Below, piece by piece: positions 1-8,778 of a stretch of DNA of 64,000 nt (its first letter is position 1; each line of letters begins with the position of its first letter). A program made the position numbers and the translations under genes. The stretch lies in NCBI GenBank assembly GCA_965225895.1, contig CBDDBR010000011.1, positions 1,736,001 to 1,800,000 on the forward strand, given 5' to 3'. Origin of the DNA: Endobugula sp965225895. GTDB lineage: Bacteria; Pseudomonadota; Gammaproteobacteria; Pseudomonadales; Cellvibrionaceae. A model generated the notes under the pieces. It was not told the DNA's origin. It made no database searches and was given only the letters and a program-made list of their open reading frames with translations.

Positions 1-305
1 GCCAATATTTGCTCTCTGTGCTTATCATCAATGGCGTCGGTAAGTACTATCGTGGGGATATTATTGGCCAACGTAAAATCAACAACTTCACCATTCGGTG
101 CATCAGGTAACGATAAATCGACTAAGGCCGCAAAAATACTACTCTGATGCTGTGTAAGTAAGGTTTGTACTTCAGCAAACGTGGTTGCCAGTAACAATTC
201 AAAATTTAGGCTTTGTTTTGCAATATGCAGCAACACTTTTGCTACTATGGGGCTATTTTCGGCAATTAATACTTTGTTGGTTGCATTATTCATCGGACTA
301 TTCAC
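1..305 (-). CDS. Response regulator receiver-domain protein (3' part outside window)
   Basis: Only the N-terminal ~100 residues are present; the gene runs off the left edge. The translation shows a CheY-like receiver fold: a first strand with an acidic residue (VLIAENS), the phospho-acceptor region ALVDLSLPDAPNGEVV, and the strand PTIVLTD. The 'AxVDLxLPDAPxGExVD' stretch resembles receiver domains of diguanylate-cyclase response regulators, but the output domain is not visible, so that is inference. I chose the GTG at 305 because AGGA lies 7 nt upstream of it; the ATG at 293 has no ribosome-binding site. Confidence 0.8.
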   Translation of the reverse strand, partial: MNSPMNNATNKVLIAENSPIVAKVLLHIAKQSLNFELLLATTFAEVQTLLTQHQSSIFAALVDLSLPDAPNGEVVDFTLANNIPTIVLTDAIDDKHREQIL

Positions 306-425
306 TGGGTTATCCTAAACAATGTGGCCTAAAAAGACGGCCTAATAGAGAAGACCTAAACAACAGGTATTCTTTCCAGTGTAGTCAATATATAAAAAAT
401 AGACAGTAAACGCGGGGAATAAGAG

Positions 426-450
426 AGCGCCATAGCCAGTGTATGGCGCT
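426..450 (-). terminator. Hairpin downstream of rhlB
   Basis: AGCGCCATA (426-434) and TATGGCGCT (442-450) form a perfect 9-bp stem with a 7-nt loop just past the rhlB stop codon. Only a short T-rich stretch follows, so its strength is uncertain. Confidence 0.55.
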
Positions 451-464
451 AATATATAAAAGAG

Positions 465-1820
465 TTATAAAAGATTTTCGGGAGGCTGCTCACAGTTTAG
501 TTTTGCACCCAACAATTCCTCAATGGCAGGCAATAAAAAAGCGTCATCTTCACAAGCAAAACTAATAGAAACACCCTTTTTGCCTGCTCGACCTGTACGA
601 CCAATACGGTGCACATAATCTTCAGGCTCTTCAGGTAATGTAAAGTTAACCACGTGGCTAATATTGTTAATATGAATACCTCGACCTGCAACATCAGTAG
701 CAACCAATATTTTTAAGCGGCCTGACTTAAACCCCTCTAAGGTTTTCATCCGTTTATTTTGAGGCACTTCACCAGATAATAAACCCGCAGCAAAACCATG
801 TTTAATTAGCTGCTCACTCAAGCGACGACACTCATCACGACGATTCGCAAACACAATCAAACTTTCCACATTGGGTTCACGTGCCAAATTCGTTAATAAG
901 CGATATTTTTCATTTGCAGCCACCAAATACACATGCTGCTCGACCGTATCGGTTGCGACACTTTCGGGCTCAATCTCAACAGAGCAAGGCTCTAGTGTCC
1001 ATTGTTCCGCAAGACGCATAACATCATCCGTAAATGTTGCCGAAAAGAATAAGGTTTGACGATTTTCACAGCGAGGCGTTAAACGCACAATACGACGTAC
1101 CTGAGGAATAAAGCCCATGTCTAGCATACGATCTGCTTCGTCTAGCACCAAAATTTCAACTTGGTCTAAATGAATATCTTTATTGCTGGCAAAATCCAAT
1201 AAACGACCTGGAGTAGCCACTAAAATATCAACATGCTTATCGCGCGTGGCTTGCTGTTGCTTGGCATAATCCATACCACCCACCAAAGTGTGTACAGTGA
1301 GATCGGTATACTTGGTTAAGGCTTTTGCATCATCGGCAATTTGTACAACCAACTCGCGGGTAGGTGCAATCACTAAAGCACGGGCTTCACCAGCATAACG
1401 CTCACCCTCTAACGGATTTTTAATCAAATCATCAATAATCGCTGTTAAAAATGCAGCCGTTTTACCCGTACCTGTTTGCGCCTTACCCAACATATCATGG
1501 CCATTAAGGGTATTAGGTAACGATTGTGCTTGAATCGGCGAACAATATTCAAACCCTAAATCTGCAATGGCATGCATCAACTCTACAGACAAGCCTAAAT
1601 CATGAAAGCGTGTTTTACCTTTGACCTCGGGTACAGAAAATTGGCTAATATCCCATTCGGGTTTAGGCGCTTTTTTATGTCGAGGTTTGTTGTGGTGAGC
1701 ACGAGACTTTTCAGAGTGAGTTTTTTTAGCCGTGGCTTTATCATCGATAGATTGCGATGTCTGTTGCGTGGGTACATCGTGAGAAATAGCAGATTTTTTT
1801 TGGAATAGTTTTTTAAACAA
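465..1820 (-). CDS. rhlB: DEAD-box ATP-dependent RNA helicase, RhlB type
   Basis: Unwinds RNA duplexes; in gammaproteobacteria RhlB works in RNA turnover with the degradosome. The 451-aa protein has a basic, low-complexity N-terminus (residues 1-65). It is followed by the helicase core: Q-motif region SPIQAQ (94-99), Walker A AQTGTGKT (114-121), PTREL, DEAD (227-230), SAT (FFSATF), and the C-terminal HRIGRTGRAG motif VI. The sequence around KTRFHDLGLSVELMHAIADLG is the RhlB-type start of the core as in Pseudomonas. The lysine-rich N-terminal extension fits the Pseudomonas form. It could be another DEAD-box paralogue, but the core similarity favours RhlB. Transcribed alone, with a hairpin after it. 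Confidence 0.88.
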   Translation of the reverse strand: MFKKLFQKKSAISHDVPTQQTSQSIDDKATAKKTHSEKSRAHHNKPRHKKAPKPEWDISQFSVPEVKGKTRFHDLGLSVELMHAIADLGFEYCSPIQAQSLPNTLNGHDMLGKAQTGTGKTAAFLTAIIDDLIKNPLEGERYAGEARALVIAPTRELVVQIADDAKALTKYTDLTVHTLVGGMDYAKQQQATRDKHVDILVATPGRLLDFASNKDIHLDQVEILVLDEADRMLDMGFIPQVRRIVRLTPRCENRQTLFFSATFTDDVMRLAEQWTLEPCSVEIEPESVATDTVEQHVYLVAANEKYRLLTNLAREPNVESLIVFANRRDECRRLSEQLIKHGFAAGLLSGEVPQNKRMKTLEGFKSGRLKILVATDVAGRGIHINNISHVVNFTLPEEPEDYVHRIGRTGRAGKKGVSISFACEDDAFLLPAIEELLGAKLNCEQPPENLL

Positions 1821-1876
1821 ATGAAATACCTAGTCAATCGATCAATGAAAGATGGCGAGTATAACACACTGTTCGA

Positions 1877-3025
1877 TTAATGATCATTGCTATGAGAATG
1901 ATTAAACTTTTCTATACGCTCTTGCAATGAAGGATGGGTAGATAAATATCGCGACCAATAGCCACTAGAAGCATGTCCCTCTGGATCACACTTTTCATCT
2001 TCTATAGGCATCTCTGTAGATACCCCTGTAGGCTCCTCAACTAACTCCGCATTTTCGTGAGACTCTATTGGCGCAGCACATTTCCTATAAGCCATTTCAA
2101 CACGTGTCATTAAACGAACAAACAATTGCTGATCCATACCCTTTTCATTCATATAAGCCAAGGCATAGTCGTCGGCCTCATGTTCAAAGTTACGCGAATA
2201 ACCTAACTGTGTCAGTAATACAGGAATCCCCAAGAACAATTCAGATACCGCCGATGTATCACCCGACATTGCCATTAATATAAAGCCTAATAACGAGCCT
2301 TGAATCACACCTTGCAGCCCATGTCGATGCACAATATGACCAACTTCATGCGCCATTACTGATAATAATTCATCATCATTGTGTGATAAGCGCACCATGT
2401 CATCGGTAAATACAATACCCCCACCCGGTAATGCAAATGCATTAGCACCTATATCACTAGCACGAAAATAAAGCTGCAAATCATATTCACTATGCTCATT
2501 CATAATTGGCAAAAAATGCTGCCTAATTCGTGCTTGTACCTGTTCATCAAGGTCGGAAGGCGTAAACAGTTGTTGATCAAGGGCTTTTAACGTTTGCTCA
2601 CCTGCCGCTTTTTGTATATCAACAGGCAAACTATAAGCAATCGCTTTTGCCGTCATAGGAATACCATAGCTTGCCGCCCAGAAACCCACCGCCAATACAC
2701 AAAGCGTTGCCATGAATACATAACGCCAATTAGATTCTAAGCGGTACAACAAGGTATTAAATATACTTGGTGAAAACTGCTGCACAATATCATCAATACT
2801 ATCGTTATCGCGCGTTTCAAATTTTTCGCCCGCAGGAAAATAAACATAACGTGCACTATTACCTAAACGACGTCCCCACTCGATAGTATCGTAATGCCCC
2901 GTAAACAATGGCGTGCTTGTCTCTTGATTAATAACATTCACATAGCCATCACTATTGATATTTAGCACCACTAATTGCTGCGCCGATTGCTCACTGTTAT
3001 ACCAATAGCCCTGAATAGTTTTCAT
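1877..3025 (-). CDS. M48-family membrane zinc metalloprotease
   Basis: A 382-aa protein with a zinc-protease motif HEVGH (226-230) followed by the downstream glutamate motif FEHEADDYAL, the M48 signature. One clear transmembrane segment lies at about 101-120. The N-terminal ~95 residues form a separate domain unlike the peptidase. The catalytic domain probably sits in the periplasm, as for other single-span M48 proteins (inference). The stop of the preceding DUF898 gene lies 35 nt upstream, so the two are likely cotranscribed. The pairing suggests a shared envelope role, perhaps quality control, but no substrate can be deduced. Confidence 0.85.
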   Translation of the reverse strand: MKTIQGYWYNSEQSAQQLVVLNINSDGYVNVINQETSTPLFTGHYDTIEWGRRLGNSARYVYFPAGEKFETRDNDSIDDIVQQFSPSIFNTLLYRLESNWRYVFMATLCVLAVGFWAASYGIPMTAKAIAYSLPVDIQKAAGEQTLKALDQQLFTPSDLDEQVQARIRQHFLPIMNEHSEYDLQLYFRASDIGANAFALPGGGIVFTDDMVRLSHNDDELLSVMAHEVGHIVHRHGLQGVIQGSLLGFILMAMSGDTSAVSELFLGIPVLLTQLGYSRNFEHEADDYALAYMNEKGMDQQLFVRLMTRVEMAYRKCAAPIESHENAELVEEPTGVSTEMPIEDEKCDPEGHASSGYWSRYLSTHPSLQERIEKFNHSHSNDH

Positions 3026-3059
3026 TATTTTATTCCGTCATTATGACTATGTGTCGCGC

Positions 3060-4436
3060 TTAGATACCCACATTAATATCAAACACGTCGTGCGCATCAG
3101 CAAAACCTTCGGCTAAGGCATTCACCTGTTCTGACTCCGCTTGTGCAAAGTCATTTAAACTTTCACTAGCCACTACCGTAATATGATCCGCTTTATATTG
3201 CGCTGTTCGTACGTGCGCCCAAGGGGTATATAAACCTAAGGTCAATGCAATACCCAAGGTATTCGTAAACATTAACCATGCATAGCTATAGGTATCGTAG
3301 TTCGCCACAAAGCCATTGGTTTTTAACAAGCTATTGCTATACATCAGATTCGTGGTATGTGAAAAATAATACGCCCCAATTAATACATACACGGCAATAT
3401 TCACAATCGGAATCCACACCACGACTATTGCTGCAAGACTAATTAATATCAGCTTACCAAAAATAGAATAATATTCTTTTACCTCGGCACTAAACTCAAA
3501 CTGTGCTGTGCCATAACCACTATTACCGACAAAAAATTGCGCGCGGCGATGCCAAGAATATGGAATAAAAACAATCAATATGCCCGCTAAAGGCCATAGA
3601 ATAAATACTCTAAAGGCTTCTTTATAGGTACCATTAAATGTAAAAGATACATTTCTGTATTGGCTATAACGCGCATTAAACTGCAAACCTTTAACGACAA
3701 TCCACGGAAAAACAGCAATAAAGAAAAGAGCAAATGCACCATAAACATAAGGTAAATATAGCGGTGGCACATAAGCCGTTAAGGCGTAATATAAGGCGAT
3801 CACTACAAATGCTAGAGCGCGGCCTTTAAGAATAGTTAATGGTTTTGCCGTGTACTCAAAGCTGGCACCATCCAATAATGTATTACCATAAAAATACTGC
3901 TTATTACGTACCTTGGCCCAAGCAGAATAAATACCGAGTGTTAAAATACTTAATACAATATTAACGATCCAAATATTAAAATATTCTCTACCATTACCCG
4001 AAAAAGTAAACGGCAATTCTTGCTCATTGAGCATTTCATTTTTTGAAACACTCTCCGTACTAACAGATTCTTTCGCTGAGAGATTTTTTGGTGAGAGCGC
4101 TTGTTGTGAACGCTCTTCATCACTACTTGCTGGCACCTCGCCCTCATGCTCTGCTGTTTCTACAATAGTAAACAACGAGTCATCATCGCTCGGCGTGTCT
4201 GCATCTGTAATCACCTCTAAGGTAATCACAACGCCATGATGAAACAATGCTTGCTGATATTTTTCGGCCATGGCTTTATCAACATCACGACGAATCACTG
4301 AGCGCATAGACAATAATTTTTCTGCTTGCGCTTCGGTCAGCTTTAATAATTTGGCGACATTTTTTTTGATTTGCCCAATAGAATATCCAGGGCGAAGCTG
4401 TTGCTCATAAACAACGTTATATCTGGTTGTGCTCAT
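3060..4436 (-). CDS. YjgN/DUF898-family multi-pass membrane protein
   Basis: A 458-aa protein. Residues 1-140 are soluble, with a hydrophilic acidic/serine-rich linker. From about residue 145 (FTFSGNGREYFNIWIVNIVLSILTLG) begins the repeated DUF898 pattern: 'F.G...EYF.I' followed by long hydrophobic helices and 'YSAWAKVRNKQYFYGNT'. A second copy of the Y-TPWAHVRTAQY type occurs near the C-terminus. Function of the family is unknown. The gene precedes the M48 protease on the same strand. The N-terminal region resembles no domain I can name. Confidence 0.82.
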   Translation of the reverse strand: MSTTRYNVVYEQQLRPGYSIGQIKKNVAKLLKLTEAQAEKLLSMRSVIRRDVDKAMAEKYQQALFHHGVVITLEVITDADTPSDDDSLFTIVETAEHEGEVPASSDEERSQQALSPKNLSAKESVSTESVSKNEMLNEQELPFTFSGNGREYFNIWIVNIVLSILTLGIYSAWAKVRNKQYFYGNTLLDGASFEYTAKPLTILKGRALAFVVIALYYALTAYVPPLYLPYVYGAFALFFIAVFPWIVVKGLQFNARYSQYRNVSFTFNGTYKEAFRVFILWPLAGILIVFIPYSWHRRAQFFVGNSGYGTAQFEFSAEVKEYYSIFGKLILISLAAIVVVWIPIVNIAVYVLIGAYYFSHTTNLMYSNSLLKTNGFVANYDTYSYAWLMFTNTLGIALTLGLYTPWAHVRTAQYKADHITVVASESLNDFAQAESEQVNALAEGFADAHDVFDINVGI

Positions 4437-4495
4437 GTTATATCCCTATTGTTGTTATTGTCATACTGATTCATCAACTATTATCAATGATCTCT

Positions 4496-5239
4496 TTACC
4501 CATTAACAGAACACAGTGCACACAATGGATCTTTAGCTAATGCCATTTCGCGCCATTGATGGCTTTTGGCATCAAACAAAACTAAGCGTCCAACCAATGA
4601 TTCACCCACACCTGTCACGAGTTTAATCACCTCTAATGCTTGCAGACTCCCCATCACCCCCACCAACGGTGCAATCACTCCCGCTTCTGAGCAGGTAAGA
4701 TCATCACTGGCTTCAGGGCTATATAAGCATTGATAACAAGGTGAGTGACTATCGCGGTGATCAAAGACACTCATCTGGCCTTCTAAGCGAATAGCTGCCG
4801 CCGATACCAACGGTTTTTTCTGTTGATAACACGCAGCATTTACAGCAAAACGCGTTGCAAAATTATCCGTACAATCCACCACCACGTCGACATCAGCAAT
4901 CACACATTCCCACTCATCCACTTTATACTCTATGGTTTGCACATTAATAAGGGGGTTTAATGCCAACAATGCTGCTTTCGCTGACTGGGCTTTATTACTG
5001 CCGATACTATTTTGCTGATGAATAACTTGTCGCTGTAAATTCGATAGATCAACACAATCAAAATCCACTAGACATAAATGCCCTACGCCTGCCGCACCTA
5101 AGTACATAGCAACAGGGCTACCTAAACCACCTAAACCCACAACTAAAACACGCGCATCACTTAAGGCTTGTTGTCCACCGACATCAATATCGGGTAATAA
5201 AATGTGGCGACTGTAACGTAATAATTCATCATCATTCAC
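4496..5239 (-). CDS. moeB: Molybdopterin-synthase adenylyltransferase, MoeB/ThiF family
   Basis: E1-like enzyme that adenylates the C-terminal glycine of a small sulfur carrier (MoaD or ThiS) for cofactor synthesis. The 247-aa protein has the nucleotide motif GLGGLGSP (35-42), the QRQVIH arginine motif, VDCTDNFATR, and two CxxC zinc pairs (CYQC and CALC near the end). Its start overlaps the end of prmC by 8 nt, and prfA-prmC-moeB is a common gammaproteobacterial order. Whether it serves MoaD, ThiS or both cannot be told from sequence. Confidence 0.87.
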   Translation of the reverse strand: MNDDELLRYSRHILLPDIDVGGQQALSDARVLVVGLGGLGSPVAMYLGAAGVGHLCLVDFDCVDLSNLQRQVIHQQNSIGSNKAQSAKAALLALNPLINVQTIEYKVDEWECVIADVDVVVDCTDNFATRFAVNAACYQQKKPLVSAAAIRLEGQMSVFDHRDSHSPCYQCLYSPEASDDLTCSEAGVIAPLVGVMGSLQALEVIKLVTGVGESLVGRLVLFDAKSHQWREMALAKDPLCALCSVNG

Positions 5240-6095
5240 AAGGGGTTTGTCCTATAGTGATCCTTGGGTGGCCAGAAATATCTTTGACTGTAAAACAGCT
5301 ATGGTATTGATATGCTTGTAATACTGCGATCACTTGCTCTGCTTGTTGATAACCGTGCTCAATCAACAAATAACCATTAGGTAATAAAACAGGCTTGGCT
5401 TGAGCCACAATTTTTTCAATATCTGCCATACCGTGATTATTAGCAACCAATGCAGAAAGCGGCTCAAAACGTACATCCCCTTGCGTTAAATGGGGGTCAC
5501 ATTCATCAATATAAGGCGGGTTACTCACAATCATATCAATGTGAGTTTCATCAATCGACGCCAACCAGTCACTGCACACAATAGACACATGATTATAACC
5601 ATGTGCTTGTTTATTGCGTTCTGCCAAACTGCACGCTTGCGGGTTATTATCAACAGCGATCAATTGCCACTGGGGCTTTTCACTCGCCAATGCTAGCGCG
5701 ATTGCTCCTGTACCCGTGCCTAAATCAATCACACGTCGACAGTGCGCTGGTTCATCATTAGCAAAAAAGCTTAGCGCTGTTTCTACCAATATTTCTGTGT
5801 CGGGACGAGGAATTAATGTGCTGGGGTCAACGGCTAAACTGAGCGACCAAAATTCTTTTTCGCCAAGAATATATGCGATGGGCTCGCCATTTGCTCGGCG
5901 AGTCATGCCATCAGTAAATTCTAATTGCTGAGCATCCGTCAGCGGTTTTTCTGGCCATGTATATAAATAACTGCGATCTTTTTGCAACACCGCAGCCAAT
6001 AACACTTCAACATCAAGACGCGCACTGTCAGACACTTGCTGCAGTTGAATACTTTGCTTTAACGCACCAGCAATCGTCAATGTCGACGTCATCAT
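5232..6095 (-). CDS. prmC: Release-factor glutamine N5-methyltransferase
   Basis: SAM-dependent methylation of the glutamine in the GGQ motif of release factors; here it directly follows prfA, its substrate gene. The 287-aa protein shows motif I DLGTGTGAIAL (124-134) and the catalytic NPPY (192-195) followed by IDE. The N-terminal helical domain that contacts the release factor is present, including PRPDTE (97-102). Length is normal. It lies 8 nt after prfA and overlaps moeB, so the three are probably one operon. Confidence 0.95.
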   Translation of the reverse strand: MMTSTLTIAGALKQSIQLQQVSDSARLDVEVLLAAVLQKDRSYLYTWPEKPLTDAQQLEFTDGMTRRANGEPIAYILGEKEFWSLSLAVDPSTLIPRPDTEILVETALSFFANDEPAHCRRVIDLGTGTGAIALALASEKPQWQLIAVDNNPQACSLAERNKQAHGYNHVSIVCSDWLASIDETHIDMIVSNPPYIDECDPHLTQGDVRFEPLSALVANNHGMADIEKIVAQAKPVLLPNGYLLIEHGYQQAEQVIAVLQAYQYHSCFTVKDISGHPRITIGQTPCE

Positions 6096-6103
6096 GTCTT
6101 CTT

Positions 6104-7186
6104 TTATGAGGATAACGCAGCAAGCTGATCGGCTTGATGCTCGTTTACTAGAGGCTGAATAATTTCATCGAGTTCACCTTCCATCATTTCGTTTAAGCGA
6201 TATAACGTCAGGTTAATACGATGATCCGTTACGCGGCCTTGCGGAAAATTATAGGTACGAATACGCTCGGAGCGATCACCACTACCCACCAAGTTTTTAC
6301 GCTCATCAGCCAACTCTTGTGCTGCCACATCATCTTGCGCACTTTGTAAACGCGCAGCTAATAATGACATCGCACGAGCACGGTTTTTATGTTGCGAACG
6401 TTCATCCTGACATTCAACCACAACACCAGTCGGGATATGCGTTAAGCGAATCGCTGAATCTGTTTTGTTTACGTGCTGCCCTCCCGCGCCACTGGCTCGA
6501 AAAGTATCCACACGTAGATCTGCTTTATTAATAGCAATTTCTGCTTGCTCGTCTGCCTCAGGCATCACTGCAACAGTGCATGCTGAAGTATGCACTCGAC
6601 CTTGAGATTCCGTTTCTGGAACACGCTGTACACGATGAGCACCCGATTCAAATTTTAATTGCGAATACACACCCTGCCCTACGACACGAGCAATCATTTC
6701 TTTATAGCCGCCTTTTTCACTGCGATTTTCGCTAATTATTTCTACACGCCAGCCACGCTTTTCTGCATATTTGCTATACATACGAAAAAGATCACCTGAA
6801 AAAATAGCCGCTTCATCACCGCCTGTACCTGCTCGAACTTCAAGGAAAACATTCTTGTCATCATTCGGATCTTTTGGCAGTAATAATTTTTGTAGCTCTA
6901 ACTCTAAAGGCGCTTGATCGGCCTCTGCAGCTTTCAACTCCTCTTGCCCCATTGCGCGCATATCGGGATCAGAGTCTTTGAGTAATAGTTTCGCTTCTTC
7001 AATATTATCCAATACCTGACGGTAGTTCGCATAACATTGCACCACTGGCTCTAGCTCAGCATATTCTTTGGATAATTCACGAAAGCGATCTTGATTAGAA
7101 ATGGTTTCTATATCACTCAGTAACGCGCCTACTTCTACATAACGTTCTTGTAAAAGGTCTAATTTTTCTAAAATAGAGAGTTTCAT
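6104..7186 (-). CDS. prfA: Peptide chain release factor 1
   Basis: Recognises UAA and UAG stop codons and triggers peptide release on the ribosome. The 360-aa length is standard. The tripeptide stop-codon motif PxT appears as PET (190-192) and the catalytic GGQ at 235-237. PET rather than SPF separates it from RF2. First gene of the prfA-prmC-moeB unit and downstream of hemA on the same strand (94-nt gap), the usual arrangement in Pseudomonas and relatives. Confidence 0.97.
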   Translation of the reverse strand: MKLSILEKLDLLQERYVEVGALLSDIETISNQDRFRELSKEYAELEPVVQCYANYRQVLDNIEEAKLLLKDSDPDMRAMGQEELKAAEADQAPLELELQKLLLPKDPNDDKNVFLEVRAGTGGDEAAIFSGDLFRMYSKYAEKRGWRVEIISENRSEKGGYKEMIARVVGQGVYSQLKFESGAHRVQRVPETESQGRVHTSACTVAVMPEADEQAEIAINKADLRVDTFRASGAGGQHVNKTDSAIRLTHIPTGVVVECQDERSQHKNRARAMSLLAARLQSAQDDVAAQELADERKNLVGSGDRSERIRTYNFPQGRVTDHRINLTLYRLNEMMEGELDEIIQPLVNEHQADQLAALSS

Positions 7187-7279
7187 AAATGCCTAAAAAT
7201 ACGTGTATGGTATGGACTATATAAGCTCGCCGATAGATGGCATAACCATCACAACGGACTCATTTACCGATTATAAATA

Positions 7280-8584
7280 TTATTTTTTGTTGGCTGAATT
7301 ATCAGCCGAATTATCTACTGCAAATAATTTTTGCGTTAAATTTAATAGCGCATGATCACCGTCGGTGCTCGCTTGTTTTAATTGTCGTGTCGGCGTGTGC
7401 AACAGCTTATTCGTTAAACTATTCGCCATATACTGAATCACCTCATCAGCCGATACGCCATTTGATAAATCACGTAATGCTTTTTCCAGCGCTTCATCGC
7501 GTAATTGTTCTGCATGTTGGCGATATGACTTGATAGCCGATACCGAATGTCGCGCCCGCGTTTCCTGCATATACGTTGTGACCGCCTCATCAATGATGGC
7601 ATATGCCTCATTCGCTGCATTTTCGCGAGATTGCTTATTTTCATCAATCACTTCTCGTAGATCATCTACCGTGTATAAATACACATCGGCAAGATCGCCC
7701 ACTTCCATTTCAATATCTCTCGGCACAGCAATATCTACCATAAACATAGGCTTATGACGGCGCTGTTTTAACGCGGATTCAACCGCTCCCTTACCTAAAA
7801 TAGGTAGCTGACTAGCCGTTGATGAAATCACAATATCAGCATGCACTAACTGCTCTGGAATATCAGATAGCAATACCGCTTTTGCAGAAAACTCTTGCGC
7901 CAATCGTTGCGCTCGCTCTAATGTACGATTAGCAAAAATCATCTGTTTGATACCCTGCTGGCGCAGATGACGAGCAACCAAATCAATGGTTTCACCTGCA
8001 CCAATCAATAATGCGGTATCTTGCTTTAAATCGGAAAAAATTTGCTGCGCCAAGCTAACCGCCGCATACGCAACCGATACAGGGTTTTCACCAATCGCTG
8101 TATTAGTGCGTACTCGCTTGGCTACACCAAATACTTTTTGAAAAACACTATGCAGTTCACTCGATAATGTATTGGCACTTTGCGCTACCGCATAGCTTGA
8201 TTTCATTTGACCTAGAATTTGCGGCTCACCCAGCACTAGCGAATTTAACCCGCTCGCCACACACATCATGTGCTTTACCGCGGCTTCATGGGTATGACAG
8301 TAGTAACATTGTTGTAGTATTGATATATCGAGCTTGTGATGACTGGCTAACCAATTAAGCAGCTCCGTCACGGCAACATCTGTAGGTATTGACGCATCCA
8401 GCACTGCATATAGTTCAGTGCGATTACAGGTCGACATTATCGCTGATTCAACCGCAGATGTTTGTTCAACCAAGTGCTGCAAAGCATCTTCTATTGACTC
8501 TGGGGAGAAAGCCACACGCTCACGCACTTCAACCGAAGCACTATCGTGGTTAATACCTAGAACAAACAATGGAATCATATACAT
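7280..8584 (-). CDS. hemA: Glutamyl-tRNA reductase
   Basis: Reduces glutamyl-tRNA(Glu) to glutamate-1-semialdehyde with NADPH, the first step of C5-pathway haem synthesis. The 434-aa protein has the catalytic cysteine in STCNRTELY (C53), the GEPQILGQMK segment, and a Rossmann motif LIGAGETIDLVARHL. The C-terminal dimerisation helices are present. The start could be the ATG at 8584 or the one two codons on at 8578, which fits the usual family start better; neither has a strong ribosome-binding site. Divergent from the TPR-lolB-ispE operon. Confidence 0.95.
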   Translation of the reverse strand: MYMIPLFVLGINHDSASVEVRERVAFSPESIEDALQHLVEQTSAVESAIMSTCNRTELYAVLDASIPTDVAVTELLNWLASHHKLDISILQQCYYCHTHEAAVKHMMCVASGLNSLVLGEPQILGQMKSSYAVAQSANTLSSELHSVFQKVFGVAKRVRTNTAIGENPVSVAYAAVSLAQQIFSDLKQDTALLIGAGETIDLVARHLRQQGIKQMIFANRTLERAQRLAQEFSAKAVLLSDIPEQLVHADIVISSTASQLPILGKGAVESALKQRRHKPMFMVDIAVPRDIEMEVGDLADVYLYTVDDLREVIDENKQSRENAANEAYAIIDEAVTTYMQETRARHSVSAIKSYRQHAEQLRDEALEKALRDLSNGVSADEVIQYMANSLTNKLLHTPTRQLKQASTDGDHALLNLTQKLFAVDNSADNSANKK

Positions 8585-8743
8585 CTATCTAAATTAAGTT
8601 GGAGATATGGCCTCCAACAATACATGACATGCCGACACATCAACGTTAGCGTGCGTTCACATGAATACATCGCCACACTGACTATTCTGGCGACACTTTG
8701 AATAACGTCGTATTGTAACGTAAAAATAACCATAACGAACTAC

Positions 8744-8772
8744 TTGGATTGCTCCGCTAGGCGGTTTACACT
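8744..8772 (+). promoter_or_regulatory. Candidate sigma-70 promoter of the TPR-lolB-ispE operon
   Basis: TTGGAT (8744-8749), a 17-nt spacer, and TACACT (8767-8772). The -10 box ends only 6 nt before the ATG at 8779, so transcription from it would give an almost leaderless mRNA. Confidence 0.4.
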
Positions 8773-8778
8773 GAAGGC